DNA of 64,000 bases from Paratinospora sagittata (GCA_035771175.1 CM069613.1:5390001-5454000), one strand, 5' to 3'. Positions 1 to 10,249 are shown, counted from the first letter of the stretch. Notes: generated by a model from the letters alone, not told the origin. Numbers and translations: made by a program.

Positions 1-181
1 TATTTAATTTAAGATAATGTAATAATATATATATATATATATATATTAAAAGTTATTTCTTATTAATGTGATGTTTACTAATATTATAATAATAATGTGT
101 ATTTCTTTATTTATATATTTCGTTTTGGACTGATGTACATATATATGTTCAAATAAATATATAATTGGTTGGGGCATGCAG

Positions 182-354
182 GGACAAACAATGCATTGAA
201 GAAGTTGGAGAGGGAAGCAAAGGAGCTGTCGTTCAGCACATCCGCAAGAGAAGTGGATGAGATCTTAAATAAGCAGCAGAACTCGGTGTTCTACCCAGCA
301 CCATCCGAACAAGCTCAAAGGGAACGAGGATATATTTACTGGTTCATTATATGA
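182..354 (+). CDS. Vicilin-like 7S globulin, last exon only (gene truncated by window edge)
   Basis: This is the final exon of a vicilin gene whose other exons lie left of the window; bases 1-181 are the end of its last intron, closing with AG at 180-181. The exon enters in the phase that completes a Gly codon, exactly as the last exon of the complete copy at 8819-8976. It encodes about 57 residues covering the alpha-helical end of the second cupin unit: ALKKLEREAKELSF, then REVDEILNKQQNS and FYPAP. The corresponding stretch of the complete copy is ALKQLEGVAKELSF / RQVDEILNKQRNS / FYPGP, so the two are tandem paralogues. The end is odd: this copy finishes with a hydrophobic GYIYWFII instead of the short polar RAYE tail of its neighbour. 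A poly(A) signal AATAAA follows at 484-489. It is a seed storage protein; whether this copy is functional cannot be judged from one exon. Confidence 0.85.
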
Positions 355-483
355 TATAATGTATATAAAGCAAGCGAGTAGCTGATCATCGAGGCTTCCA
401 ACCGTTTGCACGTATGTGTGTGTGTAAGAGAGCGAGGGTGGTTTTGTGATGAAGAGAGGAATATAGAGTAGTATAAAAATGTA

Positions 484-545
484 AATAAAGGGAGCTATAA
501 GAGCTGCTCAAACTTGCTTGTCTAGTAATGTTACTATAAATAAAG
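484..545 (+). terminator. Probable polyadenylation region of the upstream vicilin copy
   Basis: AATAAA occurs at 484-489, about 130 bases after the stop codon, and a second AATAAAG lies near 539-545. The spacing suits a plant 3' UTR. The actual cleavage site cannot be read from sequence. Confidence 0.45.
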
Positions 546-659
546 ATATATATATTTGATATAATGAATCAATATGACCTTGCTATAATGTATATTGTCC
601 TGTTATATAGCAATTCTCAAATGTCGGAATAATTGTGTGCAGTTATTTTTGTTTTGACC

Positions 660-800
660 CTCACATTCAACTTTCTTTAGATGTTATAGAGATGCGTATT
701 TATTTAAAAATGTTATACAATACACACGCATCCTCAAAACATTTAAAGGAGTTGAGTGTCAGCGTCGAAAAATAGTGTTAGCACCTAACGTATGTTTTTC
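660..800 (+). mobile_element. Foldback MITE-like repeat, copy A
   Basis: The stretch around 755-795 contains GTGTCAGCGTCGAAAAATAG followed by TGTTAGCACCTAACG. Closely related sequence occurs at 5275-5345 (same strand) and, reversed, at 5408-5500, so this is a short dispersed family. No coding capacity is seen. Its right end is cut by the LTR-type element starting at 810. Boundaries are approximate. Confidence 0.45.
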
Positions 801-2285
801 GTGAATCTTTGTAACACCCCGATTTTTAAAACTAAATTTTTTTTTTCTGTAAGATAATGAATATTTTATTTCTATATAAAGCATCACTGAAAATCGAGAC
901 GTTACTCGTATCCGTCTATCTTAACCCATAACCATTTTATAAATAATAAAATTTGCAAAACTATGAGTTTATATTCTTCCATCCAACTTACTGGTTAAGA
1001 TAAACGAATACCTTTAATTCTTCATACAATTGTTATCTTCATACGATGATACTTCCCATTGTCCATTTATTATGGACGCAACATTAAAATACAATCATCA
1101 AATAGAATTAATGAATTTTATTCCAAGACATTCACACGTAAAATAAATCATAGGGTCTTTACTGACCGTAATAATATTCATTTAATTTCAATTATCAATA
1201 CAATTCGTTTGAATAATAAACCTTTAAAAATTAAATGAAAATATTCAGTCCCATAATACTAATTAATTAACCCACCCCTACTACTCTGCACTATGTCACG
1301 AACTCGCAATTTTATTCTCCTAAGCACCTGCATATAAAAAAAAATAGGGGTGAGCTTGAAAGCCCAGTGGGTCATCTAAACAATTCACAATATTTTATTG
1401 TGATACATACACAAGAACATTACAAACAAGTTTCACACATTAATCGTTGCAACATTAGATTGTTTGAGTCGATAATTTCATCACGTTCCAAATCACGTAC
1501 CGTTAGAAAATCAAACTCAGGGTGGCACAGCCCAAAAATTAGAACATTGGCGATATTCCTTAAAATAACTGTCTCATATGTGTGATTCTTATCTTCATCG
1601 TGTTCTTTAGTGATGTCACGTCATGCGTACGGTATAAGCACGATATTAAGCGCATTCATAAATTATATTCAACTCCACTACACATGGTATAATGTCACAA
1701 AATCAATTATAATAGTGTTCACGCATTCACTATGTCAATATTCCAAATCATACATTTAATTATCAGACATTATAATTTATAAATGAATTCAACTACCACA
1801 TGAATTTCATGCATCCAATTATCATTTGATCAGAATAAAAATCATGTTAACCCACATATCATCATGGCTAAACAATCACAACATTGTATATATATAATCA
1901 TGTACAATAGGCATGCATAAGCAATCTAATAATACTATGGACCTAATTAATTTAACATTCCTATCTATATATCAAATAAAATATTATGAAGGCCTAGAAT
2001 CATTCACACCTGAATCGCTAAGTTCCAAAAATGTTGAGATTGATTCCTCGACGTTGGGCGTTATCAACCTATCCACGCATAAATCACACGTTAATCACTT
2101 GTTTTGTATTATATTATATTAATATAATGTGAATACATGTCTATGTTGTATGATGGTGGTCACATTATACATATAATATAACTTAGCTAATAAACTTCTA
2201 CCTGATATAATATGACGATCTAGATAGTAAAAACATAAAATATGATATACCATAAGCTAATATATTATATGCGGTATTGTATGTA

Positions 2286-2287
<2 letters not shown>

Positions 2288-2367
<80 letters not shown>
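2288..2367. repeat. (AT)n microsatellite, about 80 bp
   Basis: An almost pure TA dinucleotide run inside the LTR-type element. The apparent reading frames across it are low-complexity artefacts (alternating Ile-Tyr). Confidence 0.95.
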
Positions 2368-2368
<1 letters not shown>

Positions 2369-2372
<4 letters not shown>

Positions 2373-2850
2373 CATCTTGGTTGCTTAAAAAAAATAATAA
2401 CACTTGAGTTGCAATGTTTAAAAAAATAATAACACTTGGTAAAAAAAAAATATGTATGATACATATAAATATATTATATAACATCTTGATTGCTTAAAAA
2501 AATAATAACACTTGAGTTGCAATGTTTTTTAAAAAACTAATAACACTTGGTTAAAAAAATGTAAGTGTTATAAAAAATGTATGATACATATAAATATATT
2601 ATATAACATCTTGATTGCTTAAAAAAAATAATAACACTTGAGTTACAATGTTTTAAAAAAAATAATAACACTTGGTTAAAAAAAAAATGTATGATACATA
2701 TAAATATATTATATAACCTGTTGGTTGCTTAAAAGAAAAGAAAAAATATAAAATATACTTGAGTTGCAGGACGGAAGGAAGAAAACATGGGAGTTTATAT
2801 GTGGTATTGTATGTATGATATATATATATAAATATTATAAACATGTTGGT
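2369..2850. repeat. Tandem repeats of about 110-125 bp
   Basis: The phrase ATAACATCTTG(G/A)TTGCTT followed by A-tracts and AATAATAACACTTG recurs with starts near 2369, 2478, 2603, 2713 and 2836 (spacings about 109, 125, 110, 123). The copies diverge mainly in A-run length. No gene is seen; the block is an internal part of the 810-3729 element. Confidence 0.75.
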
Positions 2851-3330
2851 TGTTAAAAAGAAAAGAAAAGAAAAGAAAAAAAAATAATAAAATAAAATAA
2901 AATGAGTTGCAGGAGGGCGGAAGGAAGAAAAAAAACAGGGGAGAGAGAGAGAGAGAAGGAGGGGAAAGAAAAGAGGATGGGGAAAAAGGGAGAAGAAGAA
3001 GAAGAAGAAGAGAGTGAGGGCGAGAGATCGGGAGCGAGAGACCGAGAGATCGGAGGCGAGGCGAGGCGAGAGATCGGAAGTGACAGCGAGAGATCGAGAG
3101 TGGCGATGCAGAGAAGAGAAGGAAGAGAGAGCGGCGACGAGTGCAGTGGCAGAGAAGAGAAGAGAGGGCGGCGGCGGCGAGATCCGTGGCGGAGTTGCAG
3201 CGGCAAGATGAGAAGGGAAAGAGAGGGTTTCGAGAGGAAGAGACTTGCGCGTTTGGTTTTAGAGAGAGCGAGACGGGAAGGATTTTGGCGAGATTCCAGG
3301 CGACATGTCAGCGAGATGTCTGGCGTGATT
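2850..3330. repeat. Purine-rich (GA-rich) low-complexity tract
   Basis: About 480 bp dominated by GAGA, GAAG and GCGAGAGATCG motifs on the plus strand. Open frames on both strands are a by-product of the composition (Arg/Glu on one, Ser/Leu/Pro on the other) and match no family I know. Confidence 0.7.
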
Positions 3331-3734
3331 TTAGGATCATGTTTGAAATCTTTTTTTTTTCCTGGGTATTACATTAATCATTGACTTGTTATTCCTGCAA
3401 ATGATCTTTAAGTTTGGGTGACCACAGTAGGATTCTTGTTGAGAAGAAAGCCAAAATGGCTATTTTACTATGAGATTGTTATTGCAATTTTTAGGCTCAT
3501 AAGCTTGAAATTTTGGGTCAGGTGATAGATCAGCTGGTTTTAGAAGGAAGATAAAAATGGTGGTGTTGATGATCATGAAGTTAAGATGTAAAGGGTAGGA
3601 TTTGTTTATGAAGTTGAAAAAGTCGGTGTGATCCATGAGGCTGGTCAGACTGATTTAAGAAGAAGAAGATGTAACATAGTAATTATGAAGGAGATACAAT
3701 TTTTTTTTTTTTTTTTTCTGGGTATTACAATCTT

Positions 3735-4389
3735 TTTGTTAGGCCTTGGTGGTCTTGTTATCTCCTTTGCTTATATAACCAAAAAAGAAGATATTTTTGT
3801 TAATGCACCATTATATATGACCACTTTGTTTACTTTGTTTTTCATGTCTATTCAAATGAAAAAGTATATATATTGAAATTTCATATACCATAAATTTATT
3901 GTGTACCCATAAATAATGAAAATGATAAATCTTGTTTGAAAAAGTTAAAAAGTTATAAAACTTTGTTCTTAAGTCTATCCAAATGAAAAAATATTTAAAT
4001 TTATGGTTAATTTATTATGTGCCCATAAATATTTTACAGAAAGTAATGATTAATTTGATTAATACTTGTATATTTATAACCTATATTTGTACATTGTTCT
4101 TAACTTGATTTTTGCTAATATAATAAATGTAAAAGTAAATTATATTAAATAAGTATGAAAATAAAAAATCTCAGAATATATATAAAAAAAATTATAATAT
4201 ATAAATAATAAATAGACGATGGTCATGTGGGTACATAAAAATGTTTATGTAAAAAAATAATTTTTTTTTCAAATATAATTATATATGAAGGCTTATAAAC
4301 AAAATTCTAATTTAAATTCATAGAAAAATACATGATAAAAGCAATTCCAGAAAGCAATATATTATCCTCTCAAAAAAGAAAAAGAAAAA

Positions 4390-4458
<69 letters not shown>

Positions 4459-4565
4459 TAGTTAATATGAACCCAATTACATTATTTTGTTTTCAATATG
4501 TTCATACTATATTGTCGATTCCATATGAAATAAAAGAAATAGTGGAAAGCAAGTTATACGGTTAT
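3735..4565. other. Gene-free AT-rich spacer
   Basis: AT-rich sequence without a credible gene. It contains a compound microsatellite at about 4397-4452, (CA)n followed by (TA)n. Confidence 0.6.
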
Positions 4566-5225
4566 GAGGTAGAGTTTTTTTTTTTTTTTTTTTGTTAGTA
4601 AAGATAATGAAATAATTAAAGAAACAAAATTAATTGTGAGATGAAAACATGAGCGGCACGTGAGAAGAGAGACGAAAACTCTTGTTTTTTTATTTTTATT
4701 TAGCATCCTTTTATCTAATACAATATTAGAGTTAACTATACTAAAAATTTTAAATTTTAATTATAGAAATGTTTTTATGACCCAAATATTATATCCATTA
4801 CAATACCTACGCATATGTAGTATAAGGGGATGGTGGGTATGAGGTAGAGTTTTTTTTTTTTTTTTTTTGTTAGTAAAGATAATGAAATAATTAAAGAAAC
4901 AAAATTAATTGTGAGATGAAAACATGAGCGGCACGTGAGAAGAGAGACGAAAACTCTTGTTTTTTTTATTTTTATTTAGCATCCTTTTATCTAATACAAT
5001 ATTAGAGTTAACTATACTAAAAATTTTAAATTTTAATTATAGAAACGTTTTTATGACCCAAATATTATATCCACTACAATACCTATGCTTATGTAGTATA
5101 AGGGGATGGTGGGTGTTTCTTTCTTCTTCTTTTTTATTATCCTTTATCTAATACAATATTATTAGAGCTAACTATACTCCAAATTTTAAATTTTAATTAA
5201 AAAAATGTTTTTATGGCCCAAATAT
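4566..5225. repeat. 275-bp tandem duplication plus a third partial copy
   Basis: Units 4566-4840 and 4841-5115 are nearly identical: each starts GAGGTAGAG plus a long T-run and contains GAGCGGCACGTGAGAAG, a G-box. They differ by a few substitutions, so the duplication is recent. A third, more diverged partial copy (about 5116-5225) matches the second half of the unit. No gene is present; the short matching open frames in each unit (Leu/Phe-rich) are just the repeat. Confidence 0.85.
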
Positions 5226-5264
5226 TATATACAAAAGAATAGTCATGCTTACCTAGATATTAGG

Positions 5265-5540
5265 AATACTGTGCAATATATGCACATACCCAAAACATTC
5301 AAGAAAGTTAGGTGTTAGCGTCGGAAAATGACATTAACACTTAACGTACACAAAGTATTTATCTTTTGAAAAAGTAATAAAATAATATTTTAAAGAGTAA
5401 TGCTAAAAATACGTGGGTGCCAACGATATTTTTCGGCACTGACACTTAACTTTTGTTGAATATTAAAAATATTACAATACATGTGTATCTCAAATAACTA
5501 TGAAACTGAGTGCCAATATTAAAAAATAATGTTTGGCAAC
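5265..5540. mobile_element. Two foldback MITE-like repeats (copies B and C)
   Basis: Copy B (about 5275-5345) has GGTGTTAGCGTCGGAAAATG then TTAACACTTAACGTAC. Copy C (about 5400-5540) starts AGAGTAATGCTA and is a foldback: TGCCAACGATATTTTTCGGC on the left pairs imperfectly with AAAAAATAATGTTTGGCA on the right. Both belong to the family seen at 660-800. They have no coding capacity and sit immediately upstream of the vicilin promoter. Confidence 0.5.
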
Positions 5541-5749
5541 CAGTTTACATAAACCATTTTTTTCATTTTTTATAACACATCCTATCTCGTATCTACCCGC
5601 GTGAGTGTGCGCGTGGAGATCGGAGTTTGCACACTCCAAAATTAAATTAAATAGGGTTTTTTTTTTCAACTCTTGAATTAATATCCCTTTTGTCTGTTTT
5701 GCCCTCTTCACACATCACAACAAAGCGCCAGCCGCGTCTTCCATCTCCT

Positions 5750-6042
5750 TCGTACCACGTGGACAACGGCGTCGTCGAGATTCAACAACGCGTCCACCTC
5801 TTCCTTCCTCAATTCTTACTCACTGCAACACAAAGACAAACTCTTTGGTCGATCGGGTCGCAGCATTTCTACCCACGACACGTGAAACGTACACACGTCG
5901 ACGTGCATGCAATCTCAAAGCTTAAGTGTCAATAATCTCTCTCCCAACTCGCCACCTTTTCTCTCTCTATAAATTAAATCCCCACTTCCCTCTCTCTTTC
6001 CATCTCCCATCTCACTCATCTCATAGTAGCTTAACAACAATA
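5750..6042 (+). promoter_or_regulatory. Vicilin promoter with G-boxes, ACGT cores, RY element, vicilin box and TATA box
   Basis: A canonical seed-storage promoter. The TATA box TATAAAT is at 5968-5974, about 70 bp before the ATG at 6043. Upstream are a palindromic CCACGTGG at 5755-5762, a second G-box CACGTG at 5879-5884, further ACGT cores at 5887, 5895 and 5901, and an RY/Sph core CATGCA at 5906-5911 (within TGCATGCA). GCCACCT at 5951-5957 resembles the start of the vicilin box. Known biology: ACGT elements bind bZIP factors of the ABI5/bZIP53 type, and RY elements bind the B3 factors ABI3, FUS3 and LEC2. Maturation-phase, ABA-responsive expression in the embryo is therefore inferred. The clustering of four ACGT cores and the RY core in 33 bp is tight. 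Confidence 0.75.
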
Positions 6043-7475
6043 ATGGCGATCAACAGAAATCTCTCGCTTCTTCTTCTTCTTTCCCTTCTATTCTCTGCAA
6101 CACTCTCTCTTGCTTATAATACTCACAGTTCCAACGAAGACGTCGATCCGGAGACAGAGTTGCAAAAATGCATGGAGAGGTGCAAGGTGATTCGGATGGA
6201 AACGCAGGCGTGTCAGCGGAGATGTCTTGAGACGTACGAAGAGCAGAAGAAAGAACAACAGAAGGATGAGGGAAGAGAGAGTGAGGAAAAGAGTAATCCT
6301 TATTATTTCAGGAGCCACCATTTCGAGGCTCGACTTAGGAGCGAGCAAGGAAGTTTGAGTGTTCTAGGGAGGTTTGGCCGGAGATCGGAGCTTCTTGGCG
6401 GAGTCGACAATTGCCGTGTTGCTTTCCTTGAAGCTCGTCCTAATTCCTTCGTTTTGCCTAACCATTGTGACGCTGAATCTCTGTTCTACATTGCCAAGGG
6501 TACTTAATTATATTATTATTATTATTGTTGTTGTTATCGTATGATAGAACATGATATTTTTGGAGATAATTTGTTGAGTTTCTTTAAATTTTTTCCTTGT
6601 GGGTGAGGAAATATATATATATATATAAAAATTATGATTATTTTATTTTATTTTCCAACGTAATTTTCAACTTATTTACATTTAACAATAAATAAAAAAA
6701 ATTAATTGTCACGTAATACAGCGATTGTTTAAAGTGGTGAGGATTGCTTTTCCCCATCATTTTTCTTCTCCCAAACCTACTTCAGAATATATTTTTTCAG
6801 ATTTTTAGGCAAATTAAACACTCCTTGGGTGTGGTTTCTCTACTAACCCAAAAAATAAAATTCTTTTATATATATATACATGTTTACAAAAAAACATGTT
6901 GAATAAGTTTTAGATTAACCCAACCAACTGATGACTAATTTTGATTTTGTACATATTGATTGAATGCAGGAAGTGCAATAATAAGCATAGTGAGAAGGAA
7001 CAAGAGGGATAGCCACAACGTTAAATGCGGAGATATATTGAGGGTTCCTGCAGGAAGTATAATCTACATGGTCAACAATGATGAGAGAGAGAATCTCCAG
7101 ATCGTCAAACTCGCCATGGCTGTCTCTACACCCGGCCGTTTTGAGGTGATTAGTCATATATATATACATATAGGAAATGTTTCAGTTTCATATCACCTAT
7201 AGCAATATAGCTAGCTAGCTAAAGTAATTATTAATCTTAGTTAAATATATACCTAATCATGCATAATGCATATACATGACCTTTTACTTGTTGAAATTAC
7301 GCAGGAGTTCTTTGGAGCTGGAGGAGAAAACCCAGAATCCTACTACAGGGCCTTTAGTCAGAGCTTAATGGAAGCTGCATTTAACGTACCTAGCTATATA
7401 TCAATTCATCTATACGTAAATTTTATTTAGTCATATATGATTTTATACATTCACCTAACAAGTTTTTTCTTTCAA

Positions 7476-7515
<40 letters not shown>

Positions 7516-8976
7516 TATCACACAGACGGATTGGGGAAGGCTGGAAAGGATGTTCCAGCATAAGAAGGGAGCTATAATTCATGCAAGCAAAGAGCAAATT
7601 CAAGCCCTAAGCAAGGGCTCGTCCTCTAGAGGAAGTGACAATAATAACGCTAATTGGTTGTTTGGTGATCATGACAATGGTGAGTCTGGTGAAGAAAAAA
7701 TGGAACCTTACAGACTCTTGAAACGCACTGAAGCGTCAAACCAGTATGGAAAGCTCTACGTGGCCACACCCGACGACTACAAACCTCTCCGAGCTATCAA
7801 CGTTGCTGTCAGCCTTGCAAATTTCACCAACGTAATATATGGTTACCAACTTCTTTAAACTTCTAAAGAGAGAGTAATCTTATAGGCAAGGACATCTCCA
7901 AAACATTCAGCTGTGTGAGAGGAAGCTGGCGGTACACAAAGCGTTGTTTTTTTTAGTTAGAACTAATAACAAGTACTAAATATCTAAAAATTATGTTATT
8001 GCAGGGAGCAATGTCCGGCCCACATTACGACTCGTTGTCCACGAAGATATCATTTGTGGTGCAAGGAACAGGTTATTATGAAATGGTGTGCCCTCACTTG
8101 GCGGCTTCTCAATCTCAGCAGAGTGAAGGATCAAGGGGACAAGAAGGAGAGCAAGGAAGGGAATCTAAGCAGAGCGAAGGATCAAGGGGACAAGAAGGAG
8201 AACAAGGAAGGGGGACTAGGTATGCTAGAGTTGGTGCAACTTTATCACCTGGTGACGTTTTAGTTGCTCCTGCTGGCCACCCAGTTGTTATAACCTCTGC
8301 AAAGAATCAAAATGAGAATCTGCAAATTCTCTGCTTCGAGTTTTTTGCCAACAACAATGAGAGAGTCCACCTTGCAGGTACCACCATCTATATCTTTTTT
8401 ATCTTCTATCTGTTGGCTAGATTTAATTATTGGACCCATTTCTTATTAATATTTCCTTTTGACTTTCAATTTTGGGTATATTAATTAGGTCCTTTTTGGT
8501 TTATGGTCCTAAAAAATATAAAAATAAAGATAGATTTGGAAAAGCTTTTTGGTTGAATTGTTTTCTGAAAAACTAAAAAAAGTTTTCGTGAATCCAACCT
8601 TTCAATTCTTGAAGGAAACAAGAAAACAACAACGTAGAGAATTCAAAGGAACAGTACCCATGCATATAGAGAGAAACTTTCTTTTCCTAACTGTTAATAA
8701 AGAACTATTTATTCAGTGGAAGTCTTTTATTTGATATAATAGCATTCTTCTATGTCATGAGATTTTTTTTGTTTAGATCTGATAATTTTGGACAATTGGG
8801 TGTGGCTTGGGTTTGTAGGAAAAGATAATGCACTGAAGCAACTGGAAGGGGTGGCGAAGGAGCTGTCATTTGGTGCGCCAGCTAGACAAGTTGATGAGAT
8901 CCTTAATAAGCAGAGGAACTCTTACTTCTATCCAGGGCCTGAATCACGCCAGGGACAAGCCCGAGCTTATGAATGA
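6043..8976 (+). CDS. Vicilin-like seed storage protein (7S globulin), complete, 6 exons, 516 aa
   Basis: Exons: 6043-6499, 6970-7145, 7305-7385, 7526-7831, 8005-8377, 8819-8976, all GT-AG, total 1,551 nt. Six exons is the usual vicilin structure. The product is a nitrogen-store protein sorted through the secretory pathway to protein storage vacuoles and assembling as trimers. Residues 1-24 are a signal peptide with a poly-Leu core. Next comes a short acidic N-terminal region with one CX3C...CX3C pair (KCMERC and ACQRRC, nine residues apart), as in vicilins that release antimicrobial-like peptides. Cupin 1 runs from about residue 100 (GSLSVLGRFGRRSELL, LFYIAKG, GDILRVPAGSIIYMVN). Cupin 2 runs from about 310 (LRAINVAVSLANFTNGAM, GPHYDS, SPGDVLVAPAGHPVV), with the terminal helices in exon 6. 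A 17-residue linker duplication occupies residues 379-412. The start was chosen because it gives the signal peptide and lies just downstream of the TATA box; an upstream in-frame ATG at 5926 precedes the TATA box. Confidence 0.95.
8119..8217 (+). repeat. In-frame 51-bp tandem duplication in vicilin exon 5
   Basis: Two units, 8119-8169 and 8170-8217 (second slightly shorter), each encode QSEGSRGQEGEQGR plus a short variable end. Only a few bases differ between them, so the duplication is recent. It lies in the surface-exposed, Glu/Gly/Arg-rich insertion loop of the second cupin unit, a region that tolerates length change in 7S globulins. Confidence 0.9.
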
Positions 8977-9046
8977 ATGAATGAAGGAAGGAAGGAGGGA
9001 GAAGCAAAGGGTAGTTGTTTGTATGTATAGTTGGTGTACGAAGTAA

Positions 9047-9283
9047 GCATAGTAGTAGTGATGGTGATCACTACTGTGTATAACTATAAATAAGGCTTGG
9101 CTGCTCTGAAATAAAAAGAGAGTTTTGTGCACTTTGCCCTGCAGTAAGGTTTTGATCTGTTGCATAGTAGTAGTGATGGTGATCACTACTGTGTATAACT
9201 ATAAATAAGACCTGGCTGCTCTGAAATAAAAAGAGAGTTTTGTGCACTTTGCCCTGCAGTAAGGTGGTAGTCTTTGATCTGTT
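9047..9283 (+). repeat. 115-bp tandem duplication in the vicilin 3' UTR, each unit with a hairpin
   Basis: Units start at 9047 and 9162, and the second ends about 9283 after a 7-bp insertion. Each holds a perfect 9-bp inverted repeat AGTAGTGAT-GGTG-ATCACTACT, then ATAAATAAG and a GAAATAAAAAGAG poly(A)-type signal. The duplication thus doubles both the stem-loop and the poly(A) signals about 70-250 bp after the stop codon. Whether both cleavage sites are used cannot be told from sequence. Confidence 0.85.
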
Positions 9284-10033
9284 ATGTGAGATTTGCTTAA
9301 TGATAATCGAGAACCTAATGAGTTTTTGATTAGAGAACAATCTATAGCTGGTACTCTGGAGCCCTCCTAACATTTTGGCAACAAAAAATGCCCAAAGTAA
9401 TATAACAATAGGACCCCTAACTTTGCAGACACCTAGACAATGCTCACAAACACAGTAGAAGATACCCATTCAGGGACAAGTGTATATATATATATATATA
9501 TATATAAAAAGATGAAGGAACCAAGTACCTAGTAGGCATATTCCCGCATTTTCCTTCAGTTTCAAAATAGCATATTTCTTAGTATTACAACCATTTCACC
9601 CAAAAATAATAAAAAAAAAAGACAAAGGAAAGAGAGAGAAATGAAGGAAAAACAGAGATAAGCAAAAGAACTATTGCGGAGAACTCTAAAATCAGGGTGG
9701 GTGGCAAATCATTAAATTCACTAGTACTTCAATTACTCTTTAATATTTCCTAAGAAATAACACATCAAGTATTCTTTTATGCTCCTCTCCTGTCTATTCA
9801 AGAGAGGTTCAAGAATTCATTCACTATACAAAAGAACAGCACCAGACTAGAAGTTGCAGAATTCACCCATTTAGAATGAAAAAGGGATGAAGTAATTGTT
9901 TCAAGAGTGAGGCCATCTCCAACAGTGGATGCTGCTTTCTACTAGGGGGTGAGCCAGAATGCTTGTGAAATAAAAAGCAAGTAAAGGGGATCAGAGTCTC
10001 TCTCCGAGATCAATCTTACCCTCTTTTTCCAGA
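9284..10033. other. Intergenic spacer
   Basis: No gene seen. Contains a (TA)n microsatellite at about 9482-9505. Confidence 0.6.
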
Positions 10034-10249
10034 TCAGATGTTGATACTATTGTCCAAGACATTAAAGTTATGGCGGCACATCACTCAATCGTTAAGGGCT
10101 TCAAGTATACTCCAAGGAAAGGAAATGCAGTAGGACGTGTTTTAGCTCGATTCGGATTGTCAATAGATAATCATGTGATCTGGGATGAAGAAGTTCCATC
10201 GTGGCTTCTCCAAACAGTCCAGAAAGATATGCCTTCCTTTGGTTCTTGA
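10034..10249 (+). pseudogene. LINE remnant: C-terminal RNase H-like domain
   Basis: A 71-codon stretch before TGA encodes SDVDTIVQDIKVMA, then VKGFKYTPRKGNAVGRVLAR and IWDEEVPSWLL. This is the typical tail of the RNase H-like (RVT_3) domain at the end of plant LINE polyproteins: the '(R)REGNAVAHxLA' motif followed by 'W.E..P.WL'. No reverse transcriptase is attached, so it is an isolated fragment between the vicilin and UTP20 genes. Confidence 0.65.

Larger units (their letters stand above)
810..3729. mobile_element. Solo-LTR-like element with 5-bp target duplication
   Basis: The element begins TGTAACACCCCGATTTTT (810) and ends CTGGGTATTACA (3729), giving TG...CA termini with a short inverted match TGTAAYACCC. 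It is flanked by a perfect 5-bp duplication ATCTT at 805-809 and 3730-3734, the hallmark of LTR-retrotransposon integration. No gag or pol reading frame is present, so a solo LTR or a large non-autonomous (LARD-type) element fits best. Inside are an AT microsatellite, a set of about 110-125 bp repeats (2369-2850) and a purine-rich block (2850-3330). A second copy of the terminal T-tract plus CTGGGTATTACA lies internally at 3350-3373, suggesting a duplicated 3' end. Near 1349, GGGGTGAGCTTGAAAGCCCA resembles a motif at 63141 in the right-hand repeat. Confidence 0.7.

Noticed and set aside
2198..2484. Two overlapping minus-strand open frames with long Ile-Tyr runs
   Set aside because: They are translations of the (AT)n microsatellite and flanking A-tracts.
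2853..3384. Open frames of 117 and 160 codons on both strands
   Set aside because: Low-complexity purine-rich DNA inside an LTR-type element; Arg/Glu or Ser/Leu/Pro composition only, no domain.
4660..5151. Two near-identical short frames rich in Leu/Phe resembling small membrane proteins
   Set aside because: They are the same stretch of the 275-bp tandem repeat read twice; no promoter or family match.
5926..6042. In-frame ATG 39 codons upstream of the vicilin start
   Set aside because: It lies before the TATA box at 5968, so it should not be transcribed; the ATG at 6043 gives a proper signal peptide.
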